From Hyphomicrobiaceae bacterium (GTDB lineage: Bacteria > Pseudomonadota > Alphaproteobacteria > Rhizobiales > Hyphomicrobiaceae): 64,000 bases of DNA. The stretch covers positions 62,001 through 126,000 of the forward strand of contig JAHDXT010000002.1 of assembly GCA_023384095.1 (NCBI GenBank), in the 5' to 3' direction. Every line of letters starts with the position of its first letter. Positions within the stretch are counted from its first letter, which is position 1. Shown here in pieces: positions 7,909 through 15,871 of this stretch. The position numbers were made by a program, and so were the translations under genes. A model generated the notes under the pieces. That model was not told the origin of the DNA. It saw only the letters and a list, made by a program, of their open reading frames with translations, and made no database searches.

Positions 7909-10290
7909 TCATCCCGGCACCTGGCCGCGCGCTTTGCGGATCTGCTCGAGGATGAAGGACGGGCGCAGCGGCACCCTCGTTATGTTGACACCCAGACCCG
8001 ACAACGCGTCGGCTACGGCGTTGGCCAGCGCCGGCAGCGCGCCGGTCACGCCCCCTTCGGCTGCACCCTTTATGCCGGCGACGGTATCGATGCTGGGCGT
8101 TTCGATGTGAGCCAGGTCGATATCGGGAACATCCATGGCCGTCGGCAGCAGGTATTCGAGCAAGTTGGCGTTGAGATGCTGGCCCTCGGCATCATAGACG
8201 ATCTCCTCCATGAGCGCCTCGCCGATACCCTGCGCGGTGGCGCCGTGCACCTGGCCGGCGACGATCATGGGATTGATGACCCGGCCGCAGTCGTGCACCA
8301 CCGCGTACCGTTCGATCTCGACTCGCCCGTCCTCGGGGTCGACCGCCACCTGGGCGACATGCGTGCCATTGGCCATCGTGACCATCGGCGGGTCGTAGTA
8401 ATCGGTCGCCTCGAGCCCATGCTCCTCGCCTTGCGGCAGGCCGAGATTGTTCATCGAGTAGGCGGTCTCGGCCACGTCCCGCAGGCTGAGCCCCTTTACC
8501 GGATCGTCCTTGTCGCAGACACGGCCTTTTGTCAGCACCAGCCGTTCCGGATCGATGTCCAGCATATAGCTGGCGATCCGGCGCACCTTGACGGCGACCT
8601 TCTCGCTGCAGCGGATGATCGTGCCGCCACCGACGACGGAGCCGCGGCTGGCGAAGGTCCCCGTGCCGTAGGGCGTCTTCGAGGTATCGCCCTCGATCAC
8701 GTTGACATCCTCCCATCTGGCGCCAAGGCGGTCGGCAGCGATCTGGGCGAACGTGGTGTAATGCCCCTGTCCGGCATCGGCCTGGCTCACGTAGACGGTG
8801 ATCCGGCCATCCGGCTCGATGACGAGCCGGGAGCTGTCGAAGCCCGGCATCTTCGCGAACCCGCGCACCCGCCAGCCCGGCGCGCCGGTGCCCGACACCT
8901 CGGTGTAGTTGCAGATTCCGATGCCGCGATACTTGCCGTCGACCATGCGATCCTTCGGCTGCGCCTTGCGGAAGGCATCATAACCGATCATCTCGAGCCC
9001 GCGCTCGAGCGACGGCAGATAGCTTCCGGTATCGTAGCGGACCCCGACGACATTGACGTAGGGAAACTCCTCTGGCCGCACCACGTTGCGCCGCCGGACC
9101 TCGGCCGGGTCGATGCCGAGCTTGCGGCCGATGCGGTCCATCATGCCTTCGATGGCCAGAAAGGCGGAAGGCTGCCCGGTTCCGCGATAGGCCCCGGTCG
9201 GCGCCGTGTTCGTCGCCACCGAGCAGACGTCGTACTTGTAGTTCCGGATCTTGTAGGGCCCGGGCATCATCCGCACCGCTGCTGTCGCCTCCAGCGTGCA
9301 GGAGTAGGGGTGGTTCGGGTAGGCGCCGGCATTGGTCCTGACGTCGAGCCGCACCGCGCCGATGATGCCGTCGCGGTTCACCGCCACCTGTATCCCGAGG
9401 ACATGCTCGCGGGCATGGATGTTGGTGAGCAGGTCCTCGCGCCGGTCCTGCACCCATTTCACGGCGCGCCGGTAGCGGCGCGCCAGCGCAACGACGATCA
9501 GCTCGTCGGGATAGACGTGCGCCTTCGTGCCGAAACCGCCACCCACCGCCGGTGCCGCGACCCTCAAGGCCGATTCCGCCATTCCGAGGTGATCGGCGAT
9601 TGCGGTGCGCACGATGTGAGGGATCTGTGTGGTCGTCCAGAGCGTAAAGTTATCGGCGACCGGATCGGGGCAGGCCATGCAGCCCCGCGGCTCGATCATG
9701 ACGCCGGTGACGCGCCCGGTGCGGAACTCCTCCTCCAGCACCAGATCGGCAGCGGCGAAATGCTGCTCGAAGCCATCGGTCTCGAACCTGGTCTTGAAGA
9801 GCAGGTTGTCTCCGAGCTTTTCGTGAATGACGGGGGCGTCGGCCGCCAGCGACTGCTCGATGCCGGCCACTGCGGGAAGCGGATCGTATTCCACCTCGAC
9901 GAGCTCGAGCGCGTCCTGCGCGACATAGGGCGACTCGGCAAGGACGACGGCCACGGATTCCCCGACGAAATTCACCCGATCCACCGCGACGACCGGACGC
10001 CTGACCTCGCGGTATCCGTCGATCACGATCTCGGGGGCGAAGGTCTTCACATCGCCCTCGAAATCCTTGCCGGTGAGCACCGCGATGACGCCGGGCAACG
10101 CCAGCGCCGCCGAGGCGTCGATCGAGAGGATGCTCGCGCGGGCATAGGGGCTGGGGACGAACGCGATATGGATGAGGCCGTTTGGCTCCGGCAGGTCGTC
10201 GAGGAATTGCCCCAATCCGCGCAGGAGATAGGAATCCTCGCGGCGGAGCACCGTGCGTCCGATGAGCGTGAAATCTTCGCGATCGTTCAT
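7909..10290 (-). CDS. Molybdenum hydroxylase large subunit (CoxL/XdhA family)
   Basis: A 793-residue molybdopterin-binding subunit of the xanthine oxidase family. The frame is open upstream, but the ATG at 10290 (MNDREDFTLIGRTVLRREDS) overlaps the small-subunit stop as ATGA and fits the family N terminus. Seen motifs: GGGFGTKAHVYPDE (Mo-cofactor region), GAYRGTGQP, and AAEGGVTGALPALANA near the C terminus, which carries the catalytic glutamate. The active-site loop reads AYRGTGQ, not the AYxCSFR of genuine form I CO dehydrogenase, so it is more likely an aldehyde, purine or N-heterocycle hydroxylase. It works with the FAD and 2Fe-2S subunits encoded just upstream. Confidence 0.94.
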   Translation of the reverse strand: MNDREDFTLIGRTVLRREDSYLLRGLGQFLDDLPEPNGLIHIAFVPSPYARASILSIDASAALALPGVIAVLTGKDFEGDVKTFAPEIVIDGYREVRRPVVAVDRVNFVGESVAVVLAESPYVAQDALELVEVEYDPLPAVAGIEQSLAADAPVIHEKLGDNLLFKTRFETDGFEQHFAAADLVLEEEFRTGRVTGVMIEPRGCMACPDPVADNFTLWTTTQIPHIVRTAIADHLGMAESALRVAAPAVGGGFGTKAHVYPDELIVVALARRYRRAVKWVQDRREDLLTNIHAREHVLGIQVAVNRDGIIGAVRLDVRTNAGAYPNHPYSCTLEATAAVRMMPGPYKIRNYKYDVCSVATNTAPTGAYRGTGQPSAFLAIEGMMDRIGRKLGIDPAEVRRRNVVRPEEFPYVNVVGVRYDTGSYLPSLERGLEMIGYDAFRKAQPKDRMVDGKYRGIGICNYTEVSGTGAPGWRVRGFAKMPGFDSSRLVIEPDGRITVYVSQADAGQGHYTTFAQIAADRLGARWEDVNVIEGDTSKTPYGTGTFASRGSVVGGGTIIRCSEKVAVKVRRIASYMLDIDPERLVLTKGRVCDKDDPVKGLSLRDVAETAYSMNNLGLPQGEEHGLEATDYYDPPMVTMANGTHVAQVAVDPEDGRVEIERYAVVHDCGRVINPMIVAGQVHGATAQGIGEALMEEIVYDAEGQHLNANLLEYLLPTAMDVPDIDLAHIETPSIDTVAGIKGAAEGGVTGALPALANAVADALSGLGVNITRVPLRPSFILEQIRKARGQVPG

Positions 10291-10796
10291 CGCGTTCGCT
10301 CCGTCGCCACTTCGCCGGCACCGCTCAGGCGCCGGGCAGCGTTCTCCACTGCCTCGATGATGTTGAGATACCCCGTGCATCGGCACATGTTGTTGGTCAG
10401 CGCCTCGCGGATCTCGGCGCGGGTCGGGGTAGGATTGCGCCTCAGGAACTCCACCGTCGTCAGCAGGAATCCCGGCGTGCAGTAGCCGCACTGGAGCGCA
10501 TGAGCCTCGTGGAAAGCCTCCTGGATCGGATGCAGCGGCCCGTCGCCGGCGATGCCTTCGACGGTGGTGACCTCGGCACCGTCGAGAGCGACCGCGAACT
10601 GCAGGCAGCTTCGCGCCGTCTTGCCGTCGATGAGGACCGTGCACGCTCCACAGACCCCGTGCTCGCAGCCGATATGGGTCCCGGTCAGATGGAGCTCGTG
10701 GCGCAGGAAATCGGCGAGCAGGTAGCGCGGCTCCACCTCGCGCGAATACGCCTTGCCGTTCACCGTCAAACGCACTGTGACTTTACCTGCAGTCAT
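10287..10796 (-). CDS. Molybdenum hydroxylase 2Fe-2S small subunit (CoxS family)
   Basis: A 169-residue iron-sulfur subunit from the ATG at 10796. It has the plant-type ferredoxin cluster CEHGVCGACTVLIDG with a later SCLQ cysteine, and the second helical cluster motif QCGYCTPGF with CRCTGY. Both 2Fe-2S sites therefore look complete. It relays electrons from the Mo centre of the large subunit to FAD in the medium subunit. The reading frame continues upstream in a longer open frame, but only the portion from MTAGKVTVRL is family-like. It lies 38 bases after the FAD subunit gene and overlaps the large-subunit start. Confidence 0.95.
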   Translation of the reverse strand: MTAGKVTVRLTVNGKAYSREVEPRYLLADFLRHELHLTGTHIGCEHGVCGACTVLIDGKTARSCLQFAVALDGAEVTTVEGIAGDGPLHPIQEAFHEAHALQCGYCTPGFLLTTVEFLRRNPTPTRAEIREALTNNMCRCTGYLNIIEAVENAARRLSGAGEVATERTR

Positions 10797-10834
10797 GGCA
10801 ATGCCTTTGCACCGCGGCGGCTGTTCATCTCGAT

Positions 10835-11701
10835 CTAGCTCGCGCGTTCGAGGACGCGTCGAAGCGCTCTCTTGACAAGGGATCCCATGACTTGGCGCCG
10901 GTAGGCGGCGCTGGCATGTACGTCGTCCAAGGGCTCCGCCATCCTCGTCGCCAGCGCACCCGCCTCGTCTATGATCGCGCCGTCGAGGGTCTGTCCTTCG
11001 AGCAGCGTCTCGACCTCCTTGAGCCGGGTGGTCGTATCTCCCGTGCCCATCGCAGCCAGCCGCGCCTGGGAGCAGTGCCGCCCCTCGCTCATCTCGACGC
11101 AGATCGCCAGTCCGGCGACGGCGAAGCCGTGCGCGCGATTGGAGATCTCCAGAAAAACGCTTGCTGATCGCGCGCGAGCCACGGGAAACCGCACTTCCGC
11201 AAGCATCTCGTCGGGAGCAAGGCAGTTGGTCAATGCCGAAATGAAGAACTCCTCGGCACCCACCTCGCGCTTGCCGCGGGAACTGGCAATCACGAAGCGC
11301 GCATCGAGCGCCATGGCCACGCTGGGCAGCTCGCCGAGCGGGTCGGCGTGGGCAAGGCTTCCGCACACGGTGCCGAAGTTCCGGCTGGCCCTGACGCCGA
11401 CATGGGGCAGCGCGGCTGCGAGAAGCGGCACCTGCTCGGCGACCAGGGCGCTGAACTCGGCATCGCCTTGCCGAGTCAGCGCTCCGCAAGCAACGGTTCC
11501 GTCCTCCTCGCGCAGATACGCGAGATCGCTGCACCGGTTGATGTCTATGAGAACGCGCGGCTGAAGGATGCGCATGTTCATGAGAGGAACCAGGCTCTGT
11601 CCGCCCGCAAGCACCCGCGCATCGGCGCCGTGCTCCCGAAGCAGGCTGCAGGCCTCTTCCGCGGAGTCGGGACGGCAGTACTTGAACGAGGCCGGCTTCA
11701 C
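10835..11701 (-). CDS. Molybdenum hydroxylase FAD-binding medium subunit (CoxM family)
   Basis: A 288-residue FAD-binding subunit. The start chosen is GTG at 11701 (reading VKPASFKYCRPDS), preceded by GGAGG, rather than the further upstream start of the open frame, because it matches the family N terminus. It contains the FAD pyrophosphate motif AGGQSLVPLMNMR and the second flavin motif region GSLAHADPLGELP. It is the first gene of the run FAD subunit, Fe-S subunit, Mo subunit, CoxG, Liv importer. The divergent LysR gene at 11980 is the likely regulator. Confidence 0.94.
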   Translation of the reverse strand: MKPASFKYCRPDSAEEACSLLREHGADARVLAGGQSLVPLMNMRILQPRVLIDINRCSDLAYLREEDGTVACGALTRQGDAEFSALVAEQVPLLAAALPHVGVRASRNFGTVCGSLAHADPLGELPSVAMALDARFVIASSRGKREVGAEEFFISALTNCLAPDEMLAEVRFPVARARSASVFLEISNRAHGFAVAGLAICVEMSEGRHCSQARLAAMGTGDTTTRLKEVETLLEGQTLDGAIIDEAGALATRMAEPLDDVHASAAYRRQVMGSLVKRALRRVLERAS

Positions 11702-11853
11702 GACACCTCCCACAGACCTCTGCCGCAGGTCGCAACGGACAAGAGGCGGCTGCGCCAGCAGAGCAAATCGCGTTCCTCCAGACGTCGGGGCACATCGCCG
11801 CAGAATTCGGCTGAACTCCCGCGTGGCCAGCATGTCACGACGATCGGTATGTG

Positions 11854-11867
11854 CAAAATTTGTTTTG
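11854..11867. promoter_or_regulatory. Candidate LysR-type operator between the hydroxylase operon and LysR
   Basis: The intergenic region between the divergent FAD-subunit gene and LysR holds a dyad CAAAA-N4-TTTTG in an AT-rich patch, unusual in this GC-rich window. LysR regulators bind dyads with T-N11-A character in such divergent regions. The assignment is positional; no expression evidence exists. Confidence 0.35.
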
Positions 11868-11979
11868 TCTTTCTCACCAATAGATGTCCTTTATGCAGAA
11901 GCACGCGTGCGGCGCAGCGCGACAACGAATGATGCGATGATTACAGAGAAAAACTAGTGGATGTCACCGATCGGGATAG

Positions 11980-12957
11980 ATGCTACTTATATGCCTGCCC
12001 GACAGTGAGGCTGAGCCTACGGGTGCGGCAGAGTTGAAGGTATCACTCAAGCAACTCAGCTATTTCGTGGCCGCTGCGGAGACCGGCAGCATCGCCGATG
12101 CCGCGCGACTGGCGAACGTCGCGCAGCCCTCGGTCTCGTGGGCCATCCTGAAGATGGAGGAGCTGCTCGAGCTGGAGCTGTTCGTTCGCCAGCACGCCAA
12201 GGGCGTCTCGCTGACCGCCGGCGGGCACCGGCTGTTGCCGCAGGCCCGCGCCATCTTGCGGATGATTGAGGAGTTCGAAGCTTCCGCACGCTCGCAGGCG
12301 CAAGAGCTGACCGGGGCCCTCCACGTCGGCTGCTATTCGACGCTGGGTGCGGCGTACCTTCCCGCCATCATTGCCGAGTTCGCGCGCCGGCACCCGCGTG
12401 TGCACATCGAGATCCATGAGCATACCCAGGACGAAATCCTGGAGCGGCTCGCCAACGGCACTGTCGAGGTGGCGCTGGCCTTCAACGTCGATCTCCCCGA
12501 CGGCCTCATCAAGCTGCGCATCCGCAGCGGCGCGCCCTATGCGCTGCTCCCCGATGGCCACCGCCTGCTCGCACGGGAGTCGGTCTCGCTGAAGGAGCTG
12601 AAGGACGAGCCGTTGATCCTGCTCGACTCGACCCCGGCGCGGCAATATTTCCTTAGCCTGTTCGACGCCGCCGGCGTCAAGCCTCGCATCGAGCACACCT
12701 CGCCGTCCTTCGAGGTGGTCCGGGGCCTCGTCTCGCAGGGCCTCGGCTATTCGGTGCTGATCACGCGTCCGCTGTCGGATGTCAGCTACGACGGATTGAG
12801 GGTCCACCCGCGCCAGATCTCCGACAAGGTGCCGGTGCTCGAGACGTGCACCATCCGGGCGCCGACGTCGCGCACGACGAGGCGCAGCCAGGCCTTTCAG
12901 GACATCTGCGTGCAGCTCATGTCGAACCGCATGGATCCGTTCAGATCCGAGCGGTGA
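11980..12957 (+). CDS. LysR-family transcriptional regulator
   Basis: A LysR-type regulator with an N-terminal winged helix-turn-helix (LKQLSYFVAAAETGSIADA, then VAQPSVSWAILKMEE) and a C-terminal periplasmic-binding-protein-like effector domain. Up to 325 residues from ATG 11980; the HTH begins so soon after TTG 12034 that this TTG, giving about 307 residues, is an equally plausible start. It is divergent from the molybdenum hydroxylase-Liv operon and ends 17 bases inside the end of the convergent aldehyde dehydrogenase gene. By position it most likely controls the hydroxylase operon. Confidence 0.9.
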   Translation: MLLICLPDSEAEPTGAAELKVSLKQLSYFVAAAETGSIADAARLANVAQPSVSWAILKMEELLELELFVRQHAKGVSLTAGGHRLLPQARAILRMIEEFEASARSQAQELTGALHVGCYSTLGAAYLPAIIAEFARRHPRVHIEIHEHTQDEILERLANGTVEVALAFNVDLPDGLIKLRIRSGAPYALLPDGHRLLARESVSLKELKDEPLILLDSTPARQYFLSLFDAAGVKPRIEHTSPSFEVVRGLVSQGLGYSVLITRPLSDVSYDGLRVHPRQISDKVPVLETCTIRAPTSRTTRRSQAFQDICVQLMSNRMDPFRSER

Positions 12958-14413
12958 TGCATTTGACGCGGTAGTAGCTCGCCATTGCCGCCAGCCCCTT
13001 CTCCCGTCCGAAACCGCTCTTCTTGGTCCCGCCAAAAGGAGTCGACACGCCGCCGGCGAAAAACTGATTGATGAAGACTTGGCCGGCGTCGACATCGCGC
13101 GCGAAAGCGAGGGCTCGGGAGATGTTGCTCGTATAGATGCCGGCCACCAGCCCGAACTCGGTGCCGTTGGAGACGGCGATGGCCTCTTCCGGCGAATCGA
13201 CGACCTGAACGCTGAGCACGGGGCCGAAGATCTCTTCCTGAACCACTCTCGCGTCGGATGGCGCGTCATCGATGATGGTGGGGGCGTAGAAATGCCCGCC
13301 CTCCATTCCGGCAACCTCGACGGCCTTCCCGCCAGTTGCGATCTTCAGCCGGTTGTTCTTGCGCGCGTCCTCGACGAACTCCGCCACGACCTGAAGCTGG
13401 TGATCCGAGATCAGCGGTCCCATGAGCGGGTCGTCCAGCCCGTGGCCGAGGGTCAGCGCCTCGACGCGGGGCACGAGCCGTTCCAGCATCGCCGCGTGCA
13501 CCTTGCGCTCGATCACCAGTCGGGAGCCGGCGGAGCAGACCTGCCCGGCGTTCATGTAGATCGCCTTCAGCGTGCCTTCCACGGCTGCGGCAAGATCCGC
13601 ATCGGCAAGCACGACGACCGGCGATTTTCCGCCGAGCTCCAGGGTGACCGAGGCGACGTGATCCGCTGCCCTTTTCATCACGTCCTGCCCGGTGGGAACC
13701 GATCCCGTGAAGGTCACGTGCGCCACGTCGGCGTGGCCGACCAGGGCCGTCCCAGCCTCGCTCCCGCGCCCGGTCACGACATTGTAGACCCCCGGCGGCA
13801 CCCCGGCCTCCGCCAGGATGTCGGCGAGGATGATCGCGGTCAGCGAGGTCTGCGCCGCCGGCTTGACGACGGCGGTGCAGCCGGCAGCCAGTGCCGGCGC
13901 AACGCCACGCGCCGTCGTCACGAGCGGGAAGTTCCAGGGGATGATATGAGCCGTCACGCCGACCGGCTCGTGCAGGGTGAAGGACATGTAGTCGGGCCCA
14001 AGTGGGATGCTGTCGCCCTGCAGCTTGTCGGCAATGCCGCCGTAGTATTCGAAATAGGCGGCCGAGGTCTCGATGTCGCCTCGCGCTTCGCGCAGAGGCT
14101 TGCCGCTCTCCAGCGTCTCGATGCGCGCCAGCCGCTCGGCGTCGCGTCGCAGCAGCGCGGCCGTGCGGACGAGCATGCGGCCCCGAGCCGCCGGTGTCGT
14201 CGTCCGCCAGTCACCCTTCAGCGCCGATTTCGAGCTCTCGACCGCGTGGTCGACGTCGCTGCGGCCGGCCGCCGGAAAGCTGCCGATGATCCGGCCCGTT
14301 GCGGGGTCCTCGGTCTCGATGCGGCCCTTACCTGATGCCTCCACCCGGCGGCCGCCGATGACCATCGGCAGATGCAGGTTCTCCTCGACGCGCCACCTGT
14401 CCGCTTTCGTCAC
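12941..14413 (-). CDS. NAD(P)-dependent aldehyde dehydrogenase
   Basis: A 490-residue aldehyde dehydrogenase with GTG start at 14413 and a GGGAG ribosome-binding site. The catalytic pair is present: glutamate in VTLELGGKSP and cysteine in NAGQVCSAGSR. The PWNFPL and GSVPTGQDV segments form the nucleotide site. It oxidises an aldehyde to its acid; closest types are betaine-, aminobutyraldehyde- or semialdehyde dehydrogenases, and sequence alone does not decide. It is the last gene of the long minus-strand run, directly after the class III aminotransferase, so it may oxidise the semialdehyde which that enzyme releases. Its 3' end overlaps the LysR gene by 17 bases. Confidence 0.94.
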   Translation of the reverse strand: MTKADRWRVEENLHLPMVIGGRRVEASGKGRIETEDPATGRIIGSFPAAGRSDVDHAVESSKSALKGDWRTTTPAARGRMLVRTAALLRRDAERLARIETLESGKPLREARGDIETSAAYFEYYGGIADKLQGDSIPLGPDYMSFTLHEPVGVTAHIIPWNFPLVTTARGVAPALAAGCTAVVKPAAQTSLTAIILADILAEAGVPPGVYNVVTGRGSEAGTALVGHADVAHVTFTGSVPTGQDVMKRAADHVASVTLELGGKSPVVVLADADLAAAVEGTLKAIYMNAGQVCSAGSRLVIERKVHAAMLERLVPRVEALTLGHGLDDPLMGPLISDHQLQVVAEFVEDARKNNRLKIATGGKAVEVAGMEGGHFYAPTIIDDAPSDARVVQEEIFGPVLSVQVVDSPEEAIAVSNGTEFGLVAGIYTSNISRALAFARDVDAGQVFINQFFAGGVSTPFGGTKKSGFGREKGLAAMASYYRVKCITARI

Positions 14414-14458
14414 TTTTTGAGTCTCCCTGGATTTTCGGTTCCGCTCAAGGCGCGGCTG

Positions 14459-15835
14459 CTAATCTAGCTTCCATTGCATTGCGTCGTCGAGCGTCCGGGC
14501 CAGCCGGTCGAACATGTCGTCGATCTGCGCCTCGGTGATGATCAGCGGTGGGCAGACGGCGATGGTATCGTTGACCAGGGCACGCACCACGAGACCGTGC
14601 TCGAGCGCCTGGTTCATGACCCGTGGTCCAACCTTGCGTCCGGGTTCGAAGCTCTTGCGCGCGGACTTGTCCTGCACCAACTCAACGGCGCCGATCAGGC
14701 CCAGCCCGCGCGTTTCGCCGACGAGCGGATGTGCACCGAGCGCCTGCAGCCGCCGCTGGAAGCGTCCCGAGACGGCCCGGACGTGAGCCCCGGTGCCATC
14801 GGCATCGTAGATGCGCTGCGTCTCGAGCGCGACAGCCGCGGGCACCGGATGGCCGGAGTATGTGAATCCGTGCCCGAAGGCGCCATACCGGCGGCTGCCC
14901 TCGACCAGCACCTCGTGGACCTCGTCGGTCATCATCACCGCGCCGATCGGCTGGTAGCCGCTCGAGAGCGCCTTGGCGATGGAGATCAGGTCGGGTTTCA
15001 GCCCGTAGGTCTGGCAGCCGAACATGTCGCCGGTGCGATAGAAGCCGCTGATCACCTCGTCGGCGATGAACAGGATGTCGTAGCGCTTCAGGATCGGGAC
15101 GATCTTCTCGTAGTAGCCTTTCGGCGGCGGAATCACGCCGCCGGCCCCGAGGAAGGGCTCGGCGATGAAGGCCGCGACGGTCTCCGGCCCTTCCGCGAGG
15201 ACCTGCGCCTCGAGGCTATCCGCGAGCCGCCCGGCGAACTGCTCCTCGCTCTCGCCCTCCTGGCCGTGATGATAGAAATGCGGGCAGTCGGTGTGCAGTA
15301 TCCCCGGCAGCGGCACGTCGAAGGCGTTGTGCGCGTACTGCAGCCCGGTCAGGCTGGCGGCGGCGAGCGTGATCCCATGATAAGCCCCGCGCCGCGCGAT
15401 GATCTTCTTCTTCTCCGGCCGTCCGCGCAGGTTGTTGTAATAGCGCACCAGCTTGACCTGGGTGTCGTTCGCCTCCGATCCAGAATTGGTGAAGAACACC
15501 TTGCCCATCGGCACCGGTGAATGCTCGACGAGGTATTCGGCCAGCTCGATGGCGGGCTCGACGGCCTTGTGGGCGAAGTTGTGATAGAAAGGCAGTTGCC
15601 TGAGCTGCCGGGCCCCGGCCTCGGCCAGCCTCGCCTCACTGAACCCCAGTGACGCGCACCAGAGTCCGGCCAGCCCCTCGATGTAGGGTTTGCCGCTGTC
15701 GTCGTAGACGTGGATGCCCTCGCCGCGGACGAAAATATGCGGTCCCGACTCCTCGTGACGAGCGAGGTCGGTGAAGGGATGCAGGTGGAACTTCACGTCC
15801 CTCGCCTGGATCGAATTGGGTGCGGTGTGCTTCAT
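14459..15835 (-). CDS. PLP-dependent class III aminotransferase
   Basis: About 458 residues; two adjacent ATG codons follow GGAGG and the second is chosen for spacing. It is a fold-type I class III enzyme: GSEANDTQVK binds phosphate, FIADEVISGFYRTG contains the PLP-contacting aspartate, and ISIAKALSSGYQPIGA holds the Schiff-base lysine. This subgroup moves amino groups from omega-amino acids or polyamines (beta-alanine, 4-aminobutyrate, putrescine type) to pyruvate or 2-oxoglutarate, leaving an aldehyde. The aldehyde dehydrogenase gene is 45 bases downstream and the DAO-GcvT flavoprotein gene 36 bases upstream, so a shared amine pathway is likely. Confidence 0.93.
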   Translation of the reverse strand: MKHTAPNSIQARDVKFHLHPFTDLARHEESGPHIFVRGEGIHVYDDSGKPYIEGLAGLWCASLGFSEARLAEAGARQLRQLPFYHNFAHKAVEPAIELAEYLVEHSPVPMGKVFFTNSGSEANDTQVKLVRYYNNLRGRPEKKKIIARRGAYHGITLAAASLTGLQYAHNAFDVPLPGILHTDCPHFYHHGQEGESEEQFAGRLADSLEAQVLAEGPETVAAFIAEPFLGAGGVIPPPKGYYEKIVPILKRYDILFIADEVISGFYRTGDMFGCQTYGLKPDLISIAKALSSGYQPIGAVMMTDEVHEVLVEGSRRYGAFGHGFTYSGHPVPAAVALETQRIYDADGTGAHVRAVSGRFQRRLQALGAHPLVGETRGLGLIGAVELVQDKSARKSFEPGRKVGPRVMNQALEHGLVVRALVNDTIAVCPPLIITEAQIDDMFDRLARTLDDAMQWKLD

Positions 15836-15871
15836 CATGTCCTCCAAGACAAGGCCCGGCGGGGCGGCGGG

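Noticed and set aside
10297-10644. Long N-terminal extension of the Mo subunit frame
   Set aside because: The extension is the out-of-frame reading of the Fe-S subunit gene; the family N terminus begins at 10290 with an ATGA overlap.
7909-11701. Annotation as genuine CO dehydrogenase (coxMSL)
   Set aside because: The active-site loop lacks the AYxCSFR motif with its cysteine, so CO oxidation of form I type is not supported.
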